64,000 nucleotides of DNA from JARRKC01 sp963723965. GTDB taxonomy: Bacteria; Acidobacteriota; UBA6911; RPQK01; JAPXNP01. Numbering within the stretch: position 1 is the stretch's first letter; every line of letters begins with the position of its first letter. Of this stretch, positions 51,782 to 60,587 are shown in pieces. The stretch spans positions 620,001-684,000 of the forward strand of contig CAVRSV010000012.1 in assembly GCA_963723965.1 (NCBI GenBank), read 5' to 3'. The translations under genes and the position numbers were made by a program. The notes under the pieces are model-generated. The model was not told the origin of the DNA. It worked only from the letters and a program-made list of their open reading frames with translations, and searched no databases.

Positions 51782-53194
51782 CTACCGGCGCCCCCGCACC
51801 CGGCCCTTCTTCAGGAAACCTTCGTAGTGACGCATGATCAGCTGTGACTCGATTTGCTGAACCGTGTCCATGGCCACCGCCACGACGATGAGCAGCGACG
51901 TGCCTCCGAAGTAGAAGTTGACACCCAGACCGGTCGTGATGAAATCGAGGTCGTACCGGGTGAGGAAATTGTCGAGCGGCGGTCCCAGCCAGGGGATGGG
52001 CTGCACCTTGAATCCGGTGATCAGAAACTCGGGGATCAGGCACACCACCACCAGATAGATGGCTCCGACGGTGGTCAGTCGACTCAATACGGTATCGATG
52101 TACTCCGCCGTTCGACGTCCCGGACGGATGCCCGGAATGTAGCCTCCGTACTTGCGGATATTGTCCGCCACCTCATCCGGATTGAAGATGATGCTCACGT
52201 AGAAGAAGGTGAAGAACAGGATGCCGGCAATGTAGAGGATGTTGTACAGCGGATATCCCTGGGCCAGCTGCTGGGTCATGGACTTGACCCAGTTCGCCTC
52301 GAAGACGAGCCCCAGAGTCGACGGGAAGGCTACGATGGAAGCCGCGAAAATGACGGGGATGACGCCTCCGGAGTTGATCCGCAGGGGCAGATGCGTCGCC
52401 TGGCCCCCGTACATCCGTCGGCCCACGACCCGCTTGGCATACTGGACGGGAATCCTGCGCTGGGCCCGCTCCACAAAGACGATGCCGGCCGTGACGGCCA
52501 CCATGACCACCAGCAGGAAGAGAATGGTAAAGACGGTCCGCTCGCCCGTTGTCCAGGACAGGATGAGGGAATAGGCGGCCCGGGGAAGACCGACCACGAT
52601 CCCGGCAAAAATGATCAGAGAAATGCCGTTTCCGATGCCCCGCTCGGTGATCTGCTCGCCGATCCACATGACCAGGATCGTGCCGGCGGTCAACGTCATC
52701 ATCGTCATGATGCGGAACATCCAGCCGGGATCCGGAACGATGGGGGCCTGTCCCGAGGCCTGGGCATGTTCGAGGGCGGCGGCCGTGAAAAAGCCCTGGA
52801 AGGCACTCAGGCCGACGGTCAGATAGCGCGTGTACTGATTGATCTTCTTGCGGCCCAGTTCCCCTTCTTTGGACAGCCGCTCGAGGAATGGCCAGACCAC
52901 GGTCAACAGCTGGAGGATGATGGATGCCGTGATATAGGGCATGATCCCCAGCGCGAAAATCGACAGGCGGCTCAGATTGCCGCCCACGAACATGTTGAAC
53001 ATGCCGAAGATCGTCCCGCCCTGGCTGTTGAAGAAGGACTGCAGGGCCTGGGTGTTGATGCCGGGAGTCGGGATGAAGCTGCCCACCCGATAGAGGGCCA
53101 GCATGGCCAGCATGAACAGGATCCGATTTCTCAGATCCGGGATCTTGACGATGTTGCGAATCCCGGCTTGAAAAGAGGACGTACTCTCAGCCAT
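51782..53194 (-). CDS. secY: Protein translocase subunit SecY
   Basis: A 470-residue, ten-helix translocon core. Recognisable parts are NIVKIPDLRNRILFMLAMLA, the plug-side TPGINTQAL, GIMPYITASIILQLLTVVWP, QRRIPVQYAKRVVGRRMYGG and the C-terminal RHYEGFLKKGRVRG. Its ATG shares one base with the rplO stop (TGATG), typical of coupled translation in the spc operon. Confidence 0.97.
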   Translation of the reverse strand: MAESTSSFQAGIRNIVKIPDLRNRILFMLAMLALYRVGSFIPTPGINTQALQSFFNSQGGTIFGMFNMFVGGNLSRLSIFALGIMPYITASIILQLLTVVWPFLERLSKEGELGRKKINQYTRYLTVGLSAFQGFFTAAALEHAQASGQAPIVPDPGWMFRIMTMMTLTAGTILVMWIGEQITERGIGNGISLIIFAGIVVGLPRAAYSLILSWTTGERTVFTILFLLVVMVAVTAGIVFVERAQRRIPVQYAKRVVGRRMYGGQATHLPLRINSGGVIPVIFAASIVAFPSTLGLVFEANWVKSMTQQLAQGYPLYNILYIAGILFFTFFYVSIIFNPDEVADNIRKYGGYIPGIRPGRRTAEYIDTVLSRLTTVGAIYLVVVCLIPEFLITGFKVQPIPWLGPPLDNFLTRYDLDFITTGLGVNFYFGGTSLLIVVAVAMDTVQQIESQLIMRHYEGFLKKGRVRGRR

Positions 53195-53643
53195 CAGCTC
53201 AAGACCTCGACGCTGCCGCCGGCGGCCTCGATCTTCGCCTTGGCGGAAGCGCTGAAATGATGGGCGCGAACGGTCAGCTTCTTTTCCACTTCACCTTCGC
53301 CCAGGATTCTCAGACCGTCACGGGAGTGCTTGACGAGTCCGCTCTCGATCAGCAACTGGGGAGACACTTCACTCCCATCGTCGAACTGGTTCAGGTCGCG
53401 AACGTTCAGCACGATCCAGTCCTTGCGGAACTTGTTGTTGAAGCCTCGCTTGGGCAACCGGCGGTACAGAGGCATCTGTCCGCCCTCGAAGCCGGGACGA
53501 GACGAGTATCCGCTACGCGACTTCTGGCCTTTCTGCCCCCGGCCGGCGCGCACGCCGTTTCCGGAGCCAGGACCCCTTCCCACTCGCTTCTTGGCCTTAT
53601 TCGCTCCCTTGGAGCGCGTCAGCTCGTGCAACTGAAAGCTCAC
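53194..53643 (-). CDS. rplO: 50S ribosomal protein L15
   Basis: A 149-residue L15 with the Gly/Lys/Arg-rich N terminus (KKRVGRGPGSGNGVRAGRGQ, KGQKSRSG), GFEGGQMPLYRRLPKRGFNN, and the C-terminal VRAHHFSASAKAKIEAAGGS. It overlaps both neighbours: four bases with rpmD and one with secY. Confidence 0.97.
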   Translation of the reverse strand: MSFQLHELTRSKGANKAKKRVGRGPGSGNGVRAGRGQKGQKSRSGYSSRPGFEGGQMPLYRRLPKRGFNNKFRKDWIVLNVRDLNQFDDGSEVSPQLLIESGLVKHSRDGLRILGEGEVEKKLTVRAHHFSASAKAKIEAAGGSVEVLS

Positions 53644-53843
53644 GATTTATCTCCCTCGACAACTTGCACCAGGTGGCTCACCTTGCGGACCATGCCCCAG
53701 GTCTCCGGCGTGTCGGGCCGCTCGACGACCTGATTCAGCTTCCTGAGACCGAGTCCTTCGATGACCCTGCGCTGGGCCCCCGGACGTCCAAGGACACTGC
53801 GCACGTACTTGATCTTCACCGTTCCAGCGCTCTTCTTTGCCAT
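53640..53843 (-). CDS. rpmD: 50S ribosomal protein L30
   Basis: A 67-residue L30 of the short bacterial form, with VKIKYVRSVLGRPGAQRRVI, EGLGLRKLNQVVERPDTPE and the closing MVRKVSHLVQVVEG. It is 17 bases after rpsE and overlaps rplO by four bases. Confidence 0.95.
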   Translation of the reverse strand: MAKKSAGTVKIKYVRSVLGRPGAQRRVIEGLGLRKLNQVVERPDTPETWGMVRKVSHLVQVVEGDKS

Positions 53844-53860
53844 CGCTTCCTCGCGCTTCC

Positions 53861-54355
53861 CTAATCCTGTTCGATCGGCTTGCCCCGCCGCTTCGAGACG
53901 TCGTCGGCGTTCCTGAGCTGGGCCAGGCCCTCGAAGGTCGCCTTCACCATGTTGTGGGGATTGGCGGAACCCAGCGACTTGGTGACCACATTGCGAATGC
54001 CGGCCGATTCCATGACGGCGCGCACGGGCCCGCCGGCGATCACGCCGGTTCCTTCGGCCGCCGGTTTGAGCAGGACCTGTCCGGCTCCGAACCGCCCCAG
54101 CACGGCATGCGGAATCGTCGAACCGATCAGGGGGACGGCGATCATGGTCTTCTTCGCCTTTTCCAGTCCCTTGCGGATGGCCGATGGCACTTCTTTGGCC
54201 TTGCCCATTCCGTATCCGACACGTCCGGCCTGGTCGCCCACCACCACGAGAGCGCTGAAACTCAGATTCTTGCCGCCCTTGACGACCTTGGTGACCCGCC
54301 GAATGGAGACCACCTGGTCTTTCAGTTCCTGTTCCGTCGTCTGTCCGTTTGTCAT
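53861..54355 (-). CDS. rpsE: 30S ribosomal protein S5
   Basis: A 164-residue S5 with the double-stranded RNA-binding part VSIRRVTKVVKGGKNLSFSA, VVVGDQAGRVGYGMGKAKEV, and the C-terminal VMESAGIRNVVTKSLGSANP. Size and motifs are standard; it acts in decoding fidelity. It lies 13 bases after rplR. Confidence 0.97.
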   Translation of the reverse strand: MTNGQTTEQELKDQVVSIRRVTKVVKGGKNLSFSALVVVGDQAGRVGYGMGKAKEVPSAIRKGLEKAKKTMIAVPLIGSTIPHAVLGRFGAGQVLLKPAAEGTGVIAGGPVRAVMESAGIRNVVTKSLGSANPHNMVKATFEGLAQLRNADDVSKRRGKPIEQD

Positions 54356-54368
54356 CAGCGTACCTCGC

Positions 54369-54734
54369 TCAGAACTTCAGTCCGGCTTTGCGTGCGGCCT
54401 CTGCCACCGCTTTCACGCGCCCCGTGTAAAGATTCCCGTTCCGGTCGAAGACCACCGTCTCGATGCCGAGATTCTTGGCCCGGCCGGCGATCTCCTTACC
54501 GACATCACGCGCCGCGGCGACATTTCCGCCGTTCGGCAGCTTCTTCCCGTCGAGCTTCAGAGTGGAGACGGTCGCGAGCGTCTGTTGGGCGCTGTCATCG
54601 ACTAACTGGACATAGATATGCTTGAGACTCTTGAAGACGCACATCCGAGGCCGTTCGGGTGTCCCGAGGACCTTTCCGCGCCCTCTGAGATGGACCTTTC
54701 TGCGGCGTTCTGCCCTGCTCATGTGCCTAGCCAT
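54369..54734 (-). CDS. rplR: 50S ribosomal protein L18
   Basis: A 121-residue 5S-rRNA-binding protein with RKVHLRGRGKVLGTPERPRM, CVFKSLKHIYVQLVDDSAQQ, and AAARDVGKEIAGRAKNLGIE, ending in VAEAARKAGLKF. It is nine bases from rplF and thirteen from rpsE. Confidence 0.97.
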   Translation of the reverse strand: MARHMSRAERRRKVHLRGRGKVLGTPERPRMCVFKSLKHIYVQLVDDSAQQTLATVSTLKLDGKKLPNGGNVAAARDVGKEIAGRAKNLGIETVVFDRNGNLYTGRVKAVAEAARKAGLKF

Positions 54735-54743
54735 GGTATCTCT

Positions 54744-55304
54744 CTACGCCCCCTTCTTTCCGACCTTGGTCTTGACGACCTCATTCGCGTAGCGCACTCC
54801 CTTGCCCTTATAAGCGTCCGGCGGACGGAGGCCCCGAATCTCGGCCGCGATCTGTCCGACCATGTGGCGGTCTGCTCCCGAGATCTTGATCGTCACCACA
54901 TAGTTCGAGATCTGGCGCTGCTCCCGCTCGACGGCGATCTGCAGGCCTTCCGGAATGGGGAACTCCACCGGATGGGAGTGCCCGAGGGAGAAGTTAACGT
55001 ATCTGCCTCGGACCTCAGCCCGGTACCCGATCCCGACCACATCGAGCTTCTTGGTCCAGCCCTCGCCGACTCCCTGCACCGCATTGGCCAGCAGAGCCCG
55101 CGTCAATCCGTGCTTGGCGCGCAAATCCTTGGCATCGCCGGCTCTCTTCACGGTGACCGTGGAGTCCGCCTGGTCGATGCTGATGCCCGCAGGCAGGGGC
55201 ACCGACAGCTTGCCTTTCGGGCCTTCCACCTTGACCTGCCCGGGTTCCACCGAGAGTTTCACGCCCGAAGGCAACTTGATGATCTTTCTTCCAATTCGAG
55301 ACAT
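54744..55304 (-). CDS. rplF: 50S ribosomal protein L6
   Basis: A 186-residue L6 with the two repeated halves. The N terminus is MSRIGRKIIKLPSGVKLSVE, and the C-terminal half ends with IRGLRPPDAYKGKGVRYANE, the strongly conserved sarcin-ricin contact. The length is slightly above the common 177-180 residues but the motifs are complete. Confidence 0.97.
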   Translation of the reverse strand: MSRIGRKIIKLPSGVKLSVEPGQVKVEGPKGKLSVPLPAGISIDQADSTVTVKRAGDAKDLRAKHGLTRALLANAVQGVGEGWTKKLDVVGIGYRAEVRGRYVNFSLGHSHPVEFPIPEGLQIAVEREQRQISNYVVTIKISGADRHMVGQIAAEIRGLRPPDAYKGKGVRYANEVVKTKVGKKGA

Positions 55305-55322
55305 GGCGACCTACCGTCTCTA

Positions 55323-55721
55323 TCAGTAGACTTCCAGCAGAAGTTCGCCTCCAACGCCCTCGCTCTGCGCGCGCTGTCCGGTGAGAACTCCCTTGGAGGT
55401 CGAGAGGATGTTGATGCCCAGCCCACCCAGCACCAAAGGAATCTCGTCCTTGCTGACGTACACCCGGCGTCCGGGCTTGCTGACCCTGGTGAGCTTCCGA
55501 ATGGCCGGGTCCCGATCACCCAGATACTTCAACGTAATGGCGATCTCCTTGAAGGCACCACGCTGCTCCAGCTTGAAGCCGGACACATAGCCCTCGTCCT
55601 TCAGAATCAGGGTGAGTGCTTCCTTGATCCTCGAATGGGGAACGCTCACCGTTTCGTGCATTGCACCCTGGGCGTTCCGTATTCGAGTCAGATAATCCGC
55701 GATCGGATCCATCACTGACAT
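55323..55721 (-). CDS. rpsH: 30S ribosomal protein S8
   Basis: A 132-residue S8 starting MSVMDPIADYLTRIRNAQGA, with VPHSRIKEALTLILKDEGYV and the C-terminal GINILSTSKGVLTGQRAQSE. In enterobacteria S8 represses the spc operon; no leader site was identified here. A 65-base gap separates it from rpsN, the longest within the spc section. Confidence 0.97.
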   Translation of the reverse strand: MSVMDPIADYLTRIRNAQGAMHETVSVPHSRIKEALTLILKDEGYVSGFKLEQRGAFKEIAITLKYLGDRDPAIRKLTRVSKPGRRVYVSKDEIPLVLGGLGINILSTSKGVLTGQRAQSEGVGGELLLEVY

Positions 55722-55786
55722 GTCTTACCAATCTCCTTACACAGCTCCGGCTGTTCCATCCAGCCCCGCAGACCGGGGCCTGGAGA

Positions 55787-55972
55787 CTACCAGCTCGCCT
55801 TCGTCACCCCAGGGACCTCGCCGCGGAGAGCCAGCTCCCGGAAGCAGATGCGGCACAATTTGAACTTGCGCAGGTATCCCCGCGAGCGGCCGCAACGCAA
55901 GCAGCGCGTGTAGGCCCGCGTCGAAAACTTCGGCCTTCTTTGCTGTTTCGCAATCCACGAATTCTTTGCCAT
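55787..55972 (-). CDS. rpsN: 30S ribosomal protein S14, zinc type
   Basis: A 61-residue short S14 with the zinc-binding pairs CLRC and CRIC, and the typical ending LALRGEVPGVTKASW. The start MAKNSWIAKQ at 55972 is normal. It is 12 bases after rplE. The zinc form here agrees with the zinc forms of S4 and L36 in this cluster. Confidence 0.97.
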   Translation of the reverse strand: MAKNSWIAKQQRRPKFSTRAYTRCLRCGRSRGYLRKFKLCRICFRELALRGEVPGVTKASW

Positions 55973-55984
55973 GGTCTAGTCCAC

Positions 55985-56557
55985 CTACCCGATTGCGCCG
56001 ATCTGCGCGGTCTCATCTTTCCGTTGAAAAGGAATGCCAAGCCGTTCCAACAGGAACCGCGCTTCCTCATCCGTCCTGGCTGAAGTGACGATAGTGATGT
56101 TCATGCCGTAGACCCGTTCGACTTTGCCGGCATCGAGCTCCGGGAAGATCAACTGGTCCCGAATTCCCAGCGTGTAGTTCCCGCGGCCGTCGAAAGCGCT
56201 GGCCGACACGCCCCGGAAATCACGCACACGGGGCAGCGCAATGTTCGTCAGACGGTCGAGAAACTCGAACATCCGATCCCTTCGCAACGTCACCATGACC
56301 CCGATCGGCATGCCCGCGCGCAGCTTGAAGCTGGCAATGGCACGGCGTGCCTTCTTGATGATCGGCTTCTGTCCGGTGATCGCCCCCAGATGCTCGGCCA
56401 CCGAATCCAGCAGGCGGGGGTTCGCAATCGCTTCGCCCACACCCACGTTGATGACGACCTTTTCCAGCCGGGGCACCGCCATCTTGTTGGTGTAGCCGAA
56501 CTTTTCGACCATCGCCGGGACGATCTCTTTCTCGTACGCTTCCTGCAGTCTCGCCAT
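55985..56557 (-). CDS. rplE: 50S ribosomal protein L5
   Basis: A 190-residue 5S-rRNA-binding protein with MAVPRLEKVVINVGVGEAIA, GQKPIIKKARRAIASFKLRA and the C-terminal GMNITIVTSARTDEEARFLL. It lies eight bases from rplX and twelve from rpsN. Confidence 0.97.
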   Translation of the reverse strand: MARLQEAYEKEIVPAMVEKFGYTNKMAVPRLEKVVINVGVGEAIANPRLLDSVAEHLGAITGQKPIIKKARRAIASFKLRAGMPIGVMVTLRRDRMFEFLDRLTNIALPRVRDFRGVSASAFDGRGNYTLGIRDQLIFPELDAGKVERVYGMNITIVTSARTDEEARFLLERLGIPFQRKDETAQIGAIG

Positions 56558-56565
56558 GGCTTTTC

Positions 56566-56886
56566 CTACCTATCCAGAGTGGCGCCGCACTTCTTGCAGA
56601 CCCGAACCCTCTTGCCGTCCGAGAGTTCCTGATACCCCACACGCGAGCCCCGATTGCAGTCCGGGCAGATCACCTGCAGGTTCGACAGATGGATCGGTGC
56701 TTCCCGCTCCACGATGCCGCCCTGCACGTTGCGCTGGGGATTCGGCCGCGTGTGGCGTCGCACCGTGTTGATGTTCTCGACAATGGCCCGGTTCCGCTGA
56801 GGAAGCACGCGCAGGACCCGTCCCGTCCGTCCCGCGTCCTTTCCAGCCAGAACCTTCACCTGGTCGTTCTTCTTGACGTGTAGCAT
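56566..56886 (-). CDS. rplX: 50S ribosomal protein L24
   Basis: A 106-residue L24 beginning at the ATG at 56886 (MLHVKKNDQVKVLAGKDAGR); the longer open frame upstream runs through rplN and is not used. The KOW motif is GKDAGRTGRVLRVLP. A CPDC and a CKKC near the C terminus could bind zinc, as in many L24 proteins outside the enterobacteria. Confidence 0.96.
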   Translation of the reverse strand: MLHVKKNDQVKVLAGKDAGRTGRVLRVLPQRNRAIVENINTVRRHTRPNPQRNVQGGIVEREAPIHLSNLQVICPDCNRGSRVGYQELSDGKRVRVCKKCGATLDR

Positions 56887-56894
56887 TGCTTCAC

Positions 56895-57263
56895 CTACAG
56901 CACTTCGGGAGCCAGAGACACGATCCGCATGAAACGCTTGTCGCGCAACTCCCGGGCTACCGGCCCGAAAACGCGGGTTCCGATCGGTTCGCGTTGATTG
57001 TTGATCAAAACGGCGGCGTTCTCGTCGAAACGGATGTAAGACCCGTCGGCGCGCCGCGTCTCCTTGCGCATCCGGACGATGACCGCCTTGACTACCTCGC
57101 CCTTCTTGACGGTCCCATCGGGAGAGGCCTCTTTGACGGAGGCGGTGATGACATCGCCCAGTCCGGCCTGACGGCCCGCATCGCCGCCGACCGGCGCAAT
57201 GCAGCGGATTCTCCGCGCACCGGAATTGTCTGCCACATTCAAGAGTGTCTGCATCTGGATCAT
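56895..57263 (-). CDS. rplN: 50S ribosomal protein L14
   Basis: A 122-residue L14 with MIQMQTLLNVADNSGARRIR, GDVITASVKEASPDGTVKKG, and AVLINNQREPIGTRVFGPVA. It is among the most conserved proteins of the cluster and is of standard length. It is three bases after rpsQ. Confidence 0.98.
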   Translation of the reverse strand: MIQMQTLLNVADNSGARRIRCIAPVGGDAGRQAGLGDVITASVKEASPDGTVKKGEVVKAVIVRMRKETRRADGSYIRFDENAAVLINNQREPIGTRVFGPVARELRDKRFMRIVSLAPEVL

Positions 57264-57266
57264 GGC

Positions 57267-57548
57267 TTATTCCTTCGCTTTCTCCAGAACCTCGGTGACA
57301 ATCCAATGCTTCCGCTTACTCAAGGGCCGGGTTTCCTGAATCCGCACCTGATCACCCACGCCGCACTCGTTCTGTTCGTCGTGCGCCATGAACTTGCTGG
57401 TGCGGCGGATGGTCTTCTTGTACAGCGGGTGCGTCACCAACCGATCCACCGCCACGACCACTGACTTGTTCATGGAGCTGGATACCACGCGCCCCACCTT
57501 CGTCTGTCTTCCAGTCGCCGGTGCACCTTCCTCACGCTCCATGGTCAT
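57267..57548 (-). CDS. rpsQ: 30S ribosomal protein S17
   Basis: A 93-residue S17. After a short variable lead come KVGRVVSSSMNKSVVVAVDR, HPLYKKTIRRTSKFMAHDE and VGDQVRIQETRPLSKRKHW. Two start codons (57548 and 57542) are close together, and either overlaps the rpmC end by 11-17 bases. Confidence 0.96.
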   Translation of the reverse strand: MTMEREEGAPATGRQTKVGRVVSSSMNKSVVVAVDRLVTHPLYKKTIRRTSKFMAHDEQNECGVGDQVRIQETRPLSKRKHWIVTEVLEKAKE

Positions 57549-57735
57549 CCGCCTTCTCTTTCCTGACCGTCTTCACCCGTGCCAGATCCTTGCGGATCGC
57601 CCGGAGTTTGTTGACGTTGTCCAACTGGCCGGTGGCTTTCTGCAGTCGCAGGTGAAACAGCTGCTTGAAAAGCTCCTGCTCCTCCGTAACCAGCTCGTCG
57701 GCCGACATATCGCGAAGTTTCGATGCTTTCATCAC
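57532..57735 (-). CDS. rpmC: 50S ribosomal protein L29
   Basis: A 67-residue helical L29: KLRDMSADELVTEEQELFKQ, LFHLRLQKATGQLDNVNKLR, then AIRKDLARVKTVRKE. It overlaps rplP by four bases and rpsQ at its 3' end. It sits at the peptide exit. Confidence 0.96.
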   Translation of the reverse strand: MMKASKLRDMSADELVTEEQELFKQLFHLRLQKATGQLDNVNKLRAIRKDLARVKTVRKEKADDHGA

Positions 57736-58145
57736 TCACCAAACCGGGTTACGAACTTGGTTCGAATCGGCAGTTTATGCGCGGCGAGGCGCATCGCCTC
57801 CCGGGCCACTTCGACCGGGAGCCCTTCCATTTCATAAAGAACACGACCCGGCTTCACCACGGCCACCCAGCCTTCCGGCGCACCTTTGCCTTTGCCCATG
57901 CGGGTTTCGGCCGGTTTCTTGGTGATCGGTTTGTCCGGGAAGATCCGAATCCAGATCTTTCCACCACGCTTGGTGTAGCGGGTCATGGCAATACGGGCGG
58001 CCTCGATCTGACGGTTGGTGATCCAGCCCGGCTCCAGCGCCTTCAGCCCAAATTCGCCGAAGTCGACGGTGGCGCCGGAAGTTGCCAGCCCCCGCATGCG
58101 CCCCTTCTGCCGCCTTCGGTACTTGACTTTCTTCGGCATCAACAT
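57732..58145 (-). CDS. rplP: 50S ribosomal protein L16
   Basis: A 137-residue L16 starting MLMPKKVKYRRRQKGRMRGL, with GLKALEPGWITNRQIEAARI, the MTRYTKRGGKIWIRIFPDKP block and KPGRVLYEMEGLPVEVAREA. It is 15 bases after rpsC. Standard length. Confidence 0.97.
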   Translation of the reverse strand: MLMPKKVKYRRRQKGRMRGLATSGATVDFGEFGLKALEPGWITNRQIEAARIAMTRYTKRGGKIWIRIFPDKPITKKPAETRMGKGKGAPEGWVAVVKPGRVLYEMEGLPVEVAREAMRLAAHKLPIRTKFVTRFGE

Positions 58146-58160
58146 GGCAATTTCACTCCA

Positions 58161-58805
58161 TCAACGCTGCGTCTTGCGGTCCGCAAAAATCTCACCCTTG
58201 TAAATCCACACTTTGACGCCGATGACTCCGTAGGTCGTATAGGCCTCGGCCATCCCGTACTCGATATCAGCACGAAGCGTGTGCAACGGAAGGCGCCCGT
58301 GCAGGTACCACTCGGAACGGGCGATCTCGGCGCCGTTCAAACGCCCCGCCGTGTATACACGAATCCCCTGGGCCCCGAAACGCAGCGCCGTATCGACGGC
58401 CCGGCGCATGGCCCGCCGGAAAGCAACGCGCTTTTCCAACTGCTGTGCGATGTTCTCAGCCACCAGTTGGGCATCCAATTCCGGCTTGTGGACCTCCTGG
58501 ATGTTGATGAAGACCTCGCGGCCCGATTCGCGCTGGAGATCCGCCTTCAGCTTTTCGATCTCGCTCCCCTTGCGCCCGATGATGATGCCGGGACGCGAGG
58601 TGTAGATGATCACCGTCAGCTTGTTGGCCGCCCGCTCTGTCTCGATACGGGAGATGCCGGCGTGATAGAAGCGCTTCTTCAACAGCTTCTTGAGCCGCAG
58701 ATCCTCGTGCAGGAGATCCCCGTAATTCTTCTTGGCAAACCAGCGCGACTTCCACGTCCGGTTCACACCGAGACGAAAACCGTAAGGATGCGTTTTCTGA
58801 CCCAA
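58161..58805 (-). CDS. rpsC: 30S ribosomal protein S3
   Basis: A 214-residue S3 starting MGQKTHPYGFRLGVNRTWKS. A KH domain contains RPGIIIGRKGSEIEKLKADL, and the C-terminal domain has GIRVYTAGRLNGAEIARSEW and GVIGVKVWIYKGEI. It helps form the mRNA entry channel. Confidence 0.98.
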   Translation of the reverse strand: MGQKTHPYGFRLGVNRTWKSRWFAKKNYGDLLHEDLRLKKLLKKRFYHAGISRIETERAANKLTVIIYTSRPGIIIGRKGSEIEKLKADLQRESGREVFINIQEVHKPELDAQLVAENIAQQLEKRVAFRRAMRRAVDTALRFGAQGIRVYTAGRLNGAEIARSEWYLHGRLPLHTLRADIEYGMAEAYTTYGVIGVKVWIYKGEIFADRKTQR

Positions 58806-58817
58806 GCTGCTTTCCTC

Positions 58818-59162
58818 CTACTTTCCGTCCGAGATGCGGACCGTAATGTGGCTCTGCCGCCGGCGTTGCCGATAGGCGCGTCCCATGGGCGCGGGCTGCA
58901 TGCGGAACCGCGACTTTGTGGGACCGATATCGACAAAGGCTTCCTTGACGATGAAGTCGTCCATCGACGCAGCCGGGTCGGCCTGCTCCGCATTGGCAAT
59001 GGCCGATCGCAGGACTTTCGAGATGAGGCGCGCCGAGCGACGCGGCGAAAAACGCAGCATACTCAGTGCCTCCTCCACTTGTTTCCCACGAATCAGATCG
59101 ATGACGAGACGCGCTTTCTGCGGCGATCCCTTGACGTATTTAGCCGTCGCTTTCGCTTCCAT
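58818..59162 (-). CDS. rplV: 50S ribosomal protein L22
   Basis: A 114-residue L22 with KYVKGSPQKARLVIDLIRGK, LISKVLRSAIANAEQ and the exit-tunnel hairpin region RFRMQPAPMGRAYRQRRRQS. Standard length, 12 bases from both rpsC and rpsS. Confidence 0.97.
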   Translation of the reverse strand: MEAKATAKYVKGSPQKARLVIDLIRGKQVEEALSMLRFSPRRSARLISKVLRSAIANAEQADPAASMDDFIVKEAFVDIGPTKSRFRMQPAPMGRAYRQRRRQSHITVRISDGK

Positions 59163-59174
59163 GATTCCGCCTCG

Positions 59175-59459
59175 CTACCTCATCCGGGAGGCCCGCTCCG
59201 TCTTGCTCGTATGTCCTTTGAACGTCCGAGTCGGAGCGAACTCACCGAGCTTGTGTCCGACCATGTTCTCGGTCACGTAGATCGGGATGAACTTCTTCCC
59301 GTTGTGGACGGCGATCGTCAGAGCTACCATCTCCGGAATGACCGTCGATCGCCTCGACCAGGTCCGGATGACGGTCCGATCCTTCACCTCCAGCGCACGG
59401 GCCACCTTCCTCAGCAGGTGGTCGTCTACAAATGGCCCTTTCTTCAGTGATCGCGGCAT
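59175..59459 (-). CDS. rpsS: 30S ribosomal protein S19
   Basis: A 94-residue S19 beginning at the ATG at 59459 (MPRSLKKGPFVDDHLLRKVA), with TWSRRSTVIPEMVALTIAVH and HKLGEFAPTRTFKGH. The longer open frame upstream lies inside rplB and is not used. One base separates it from rplB. Confidence 0.97.
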   Translation of the reverse strand: MPRSLKKGPFVDDHLLRKVARALEVKDRTVIRTWSRRSTVIPEMVALTIAVHNGKKFIPIYVTENMVGHKLGEFAPTRTFKGHTSKTERASRMR

Positions 59460-59460
59460 A

Positions 59461-60291
59461 CTATCTCCTCTTGGCCCGCCGACGGACAATGAACGACTCG
59501 GTCCGCTTGTTCTTTCTGGTCCTCTTGCCCTTGGTCTTCCAGCCCCAGGGTGAACAGGGATGCCGCCCGCCGGACGTCTTCCCTTCACCGCCGCCCATCG
59601 GGTGATCGACGGGGTTCATGGCCACGCCCCGGACCTTGGGCCGCCGGCCGCGCCAGCGACTGGCGCCGGCCTTTCCGAGCGACACGTTCTCATGCTCCGA
59701 GTTGCCGACCTGACCGATGGTGGCTCGACACAGGATGTGAACCCGCCTTACTTCACCGGAGGGAAGCTTGATCTGGGCATAGTCGCCTTCCTTGGCCACC
59801 AGCTGCGCCGAGGTTCCGGCACCCCGGGCCAGCTGACCACCCCGACCCAGGTTCAGCTCCACATTGTGGATGGTCGTGCCCATGGGAATGTTGACCAGGG
59901 GCAGACAATTGCCGACCACGATGTCGGCCGTCGTGCCCGACATGACCTGGTCGCCGACCTTTAGCCCCTCAGGCTGCAGGATGTACCGCTTCTCGCCGTC
60001 CACGTAGTGCAGCCGGGCGATGTGGGCGCCCCGGTTCGGATCGTACTCGATTCCTGCCACCTTGGCCGGAATTCCGTCCTTGGTCCGCTTGAAATCGATC
60101 AGACGGTACCGACGCTTGGCGCCGCCGCCGCGTCGCCGCACCGTGATCTGCCCCTTCGACCCGCGCCCGTTGATCCGGTTCTTACCTTCGGTCAACGCCT
60201 TGAGCGGCTTTTCATTGCTGAGCTCCGGCGAAACCTTGACCGTACGAAAGCGCGTGCCGGGCGAAGTTGGCTTGTAACTCTTAATGGGCAT
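59461..60291 (-). CDS. rplB: 50S ribosomal protein L2
   Basis: A 276-residue L2 needed for peptidyl-transferase centre assembly. It begins MPIKSYKPTSPGTRFRTVKV and includes GRGSKGQITVRRRGGGAKRR, GRGGQLARGAGTSAQLVAKE and the C-terminal VRGVAMNPVDHPMGGGEGKT with its conserved His. Complete and of normal length. Confidence 0.98.
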   Translation of the reverse strand: MPIKSYKPTSPGTRFRTVKVSPELSNEKPLKALTEGKNRINGRGSKGQITVRRRGGGAKRRYRLIDFKRTKDGIPAKVAGIEYDPNRGAHIARLHYVDGEKRYILQPEGLKVGDQVMSGTTADIVVGNCLPLVNIPMGTTIHNVELNLGRGGQLARGAGTSAQLVAKEGDYAQIKLPSGEVRRVHILCRATIGQVGNSEHENVSLGKAGASRWRGRRPKVRGVAMNPVDHPMGGGEGKTSGGRHPCSPWGWKTKGKRTRKNKRTESFIVRRRAKRR

Positions 60292-60293
60292 GA

Positions 60294-60587
60294 CTAAACA
60301 CCTTCGAAGAATTCGATCTTGTGCCCGGGCTTGAGGGTGACGTACGCCTTCTTCCAGGAGGCACGTCGTCCCTCGAACCGTCCCTGTCGCTTCATCTTTC
60401 CCTGAAAGCGGGCGGTCCGGACCTGATCGACCTTGACGTCGAACACCTTCTCGACCGCTTCCTTCACCTGGTGCTTGCTGGCACCGACCCGGACCTGGAA
60501 GGCCACCATCTGGCCCGCGCCCTGTCCGGACAGCGCCGTGCTCTTCTCCGTGATGTGGGGAAAGCGGATGATATCGTACACGCTCAT
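60294..60587 (-). CDS. rplW: 50S ribosomal protein L23
   Basis: A 97-residue L23: MSVYDIIRFPHITEKSTALS, VRVGASKHQVKEAVEKVFDV and the C-terminal KKAYVTLKPGHKIEFFEGV. It docks trigger factor and SRP at the exit tunnel. It overlaps rplD by four bases. Confidence 0.97.
   Translation of the reverse strand: MSVYDIIRFPHITEKSTALSGQGAGQMVAFQVRVGASKHQVKEAVEKVFDVKVDQVRTARFQGKMKRQGRFEGRRASWKKAYVTLKPGHKIEFFEGV

Noticed and set aside
51854..53260. A 468-codon plus-strand open frame rich in Gln/Asp/His
   Set aside because: It mirrors secY; hydrophobic codons read backwards give this polar composition.
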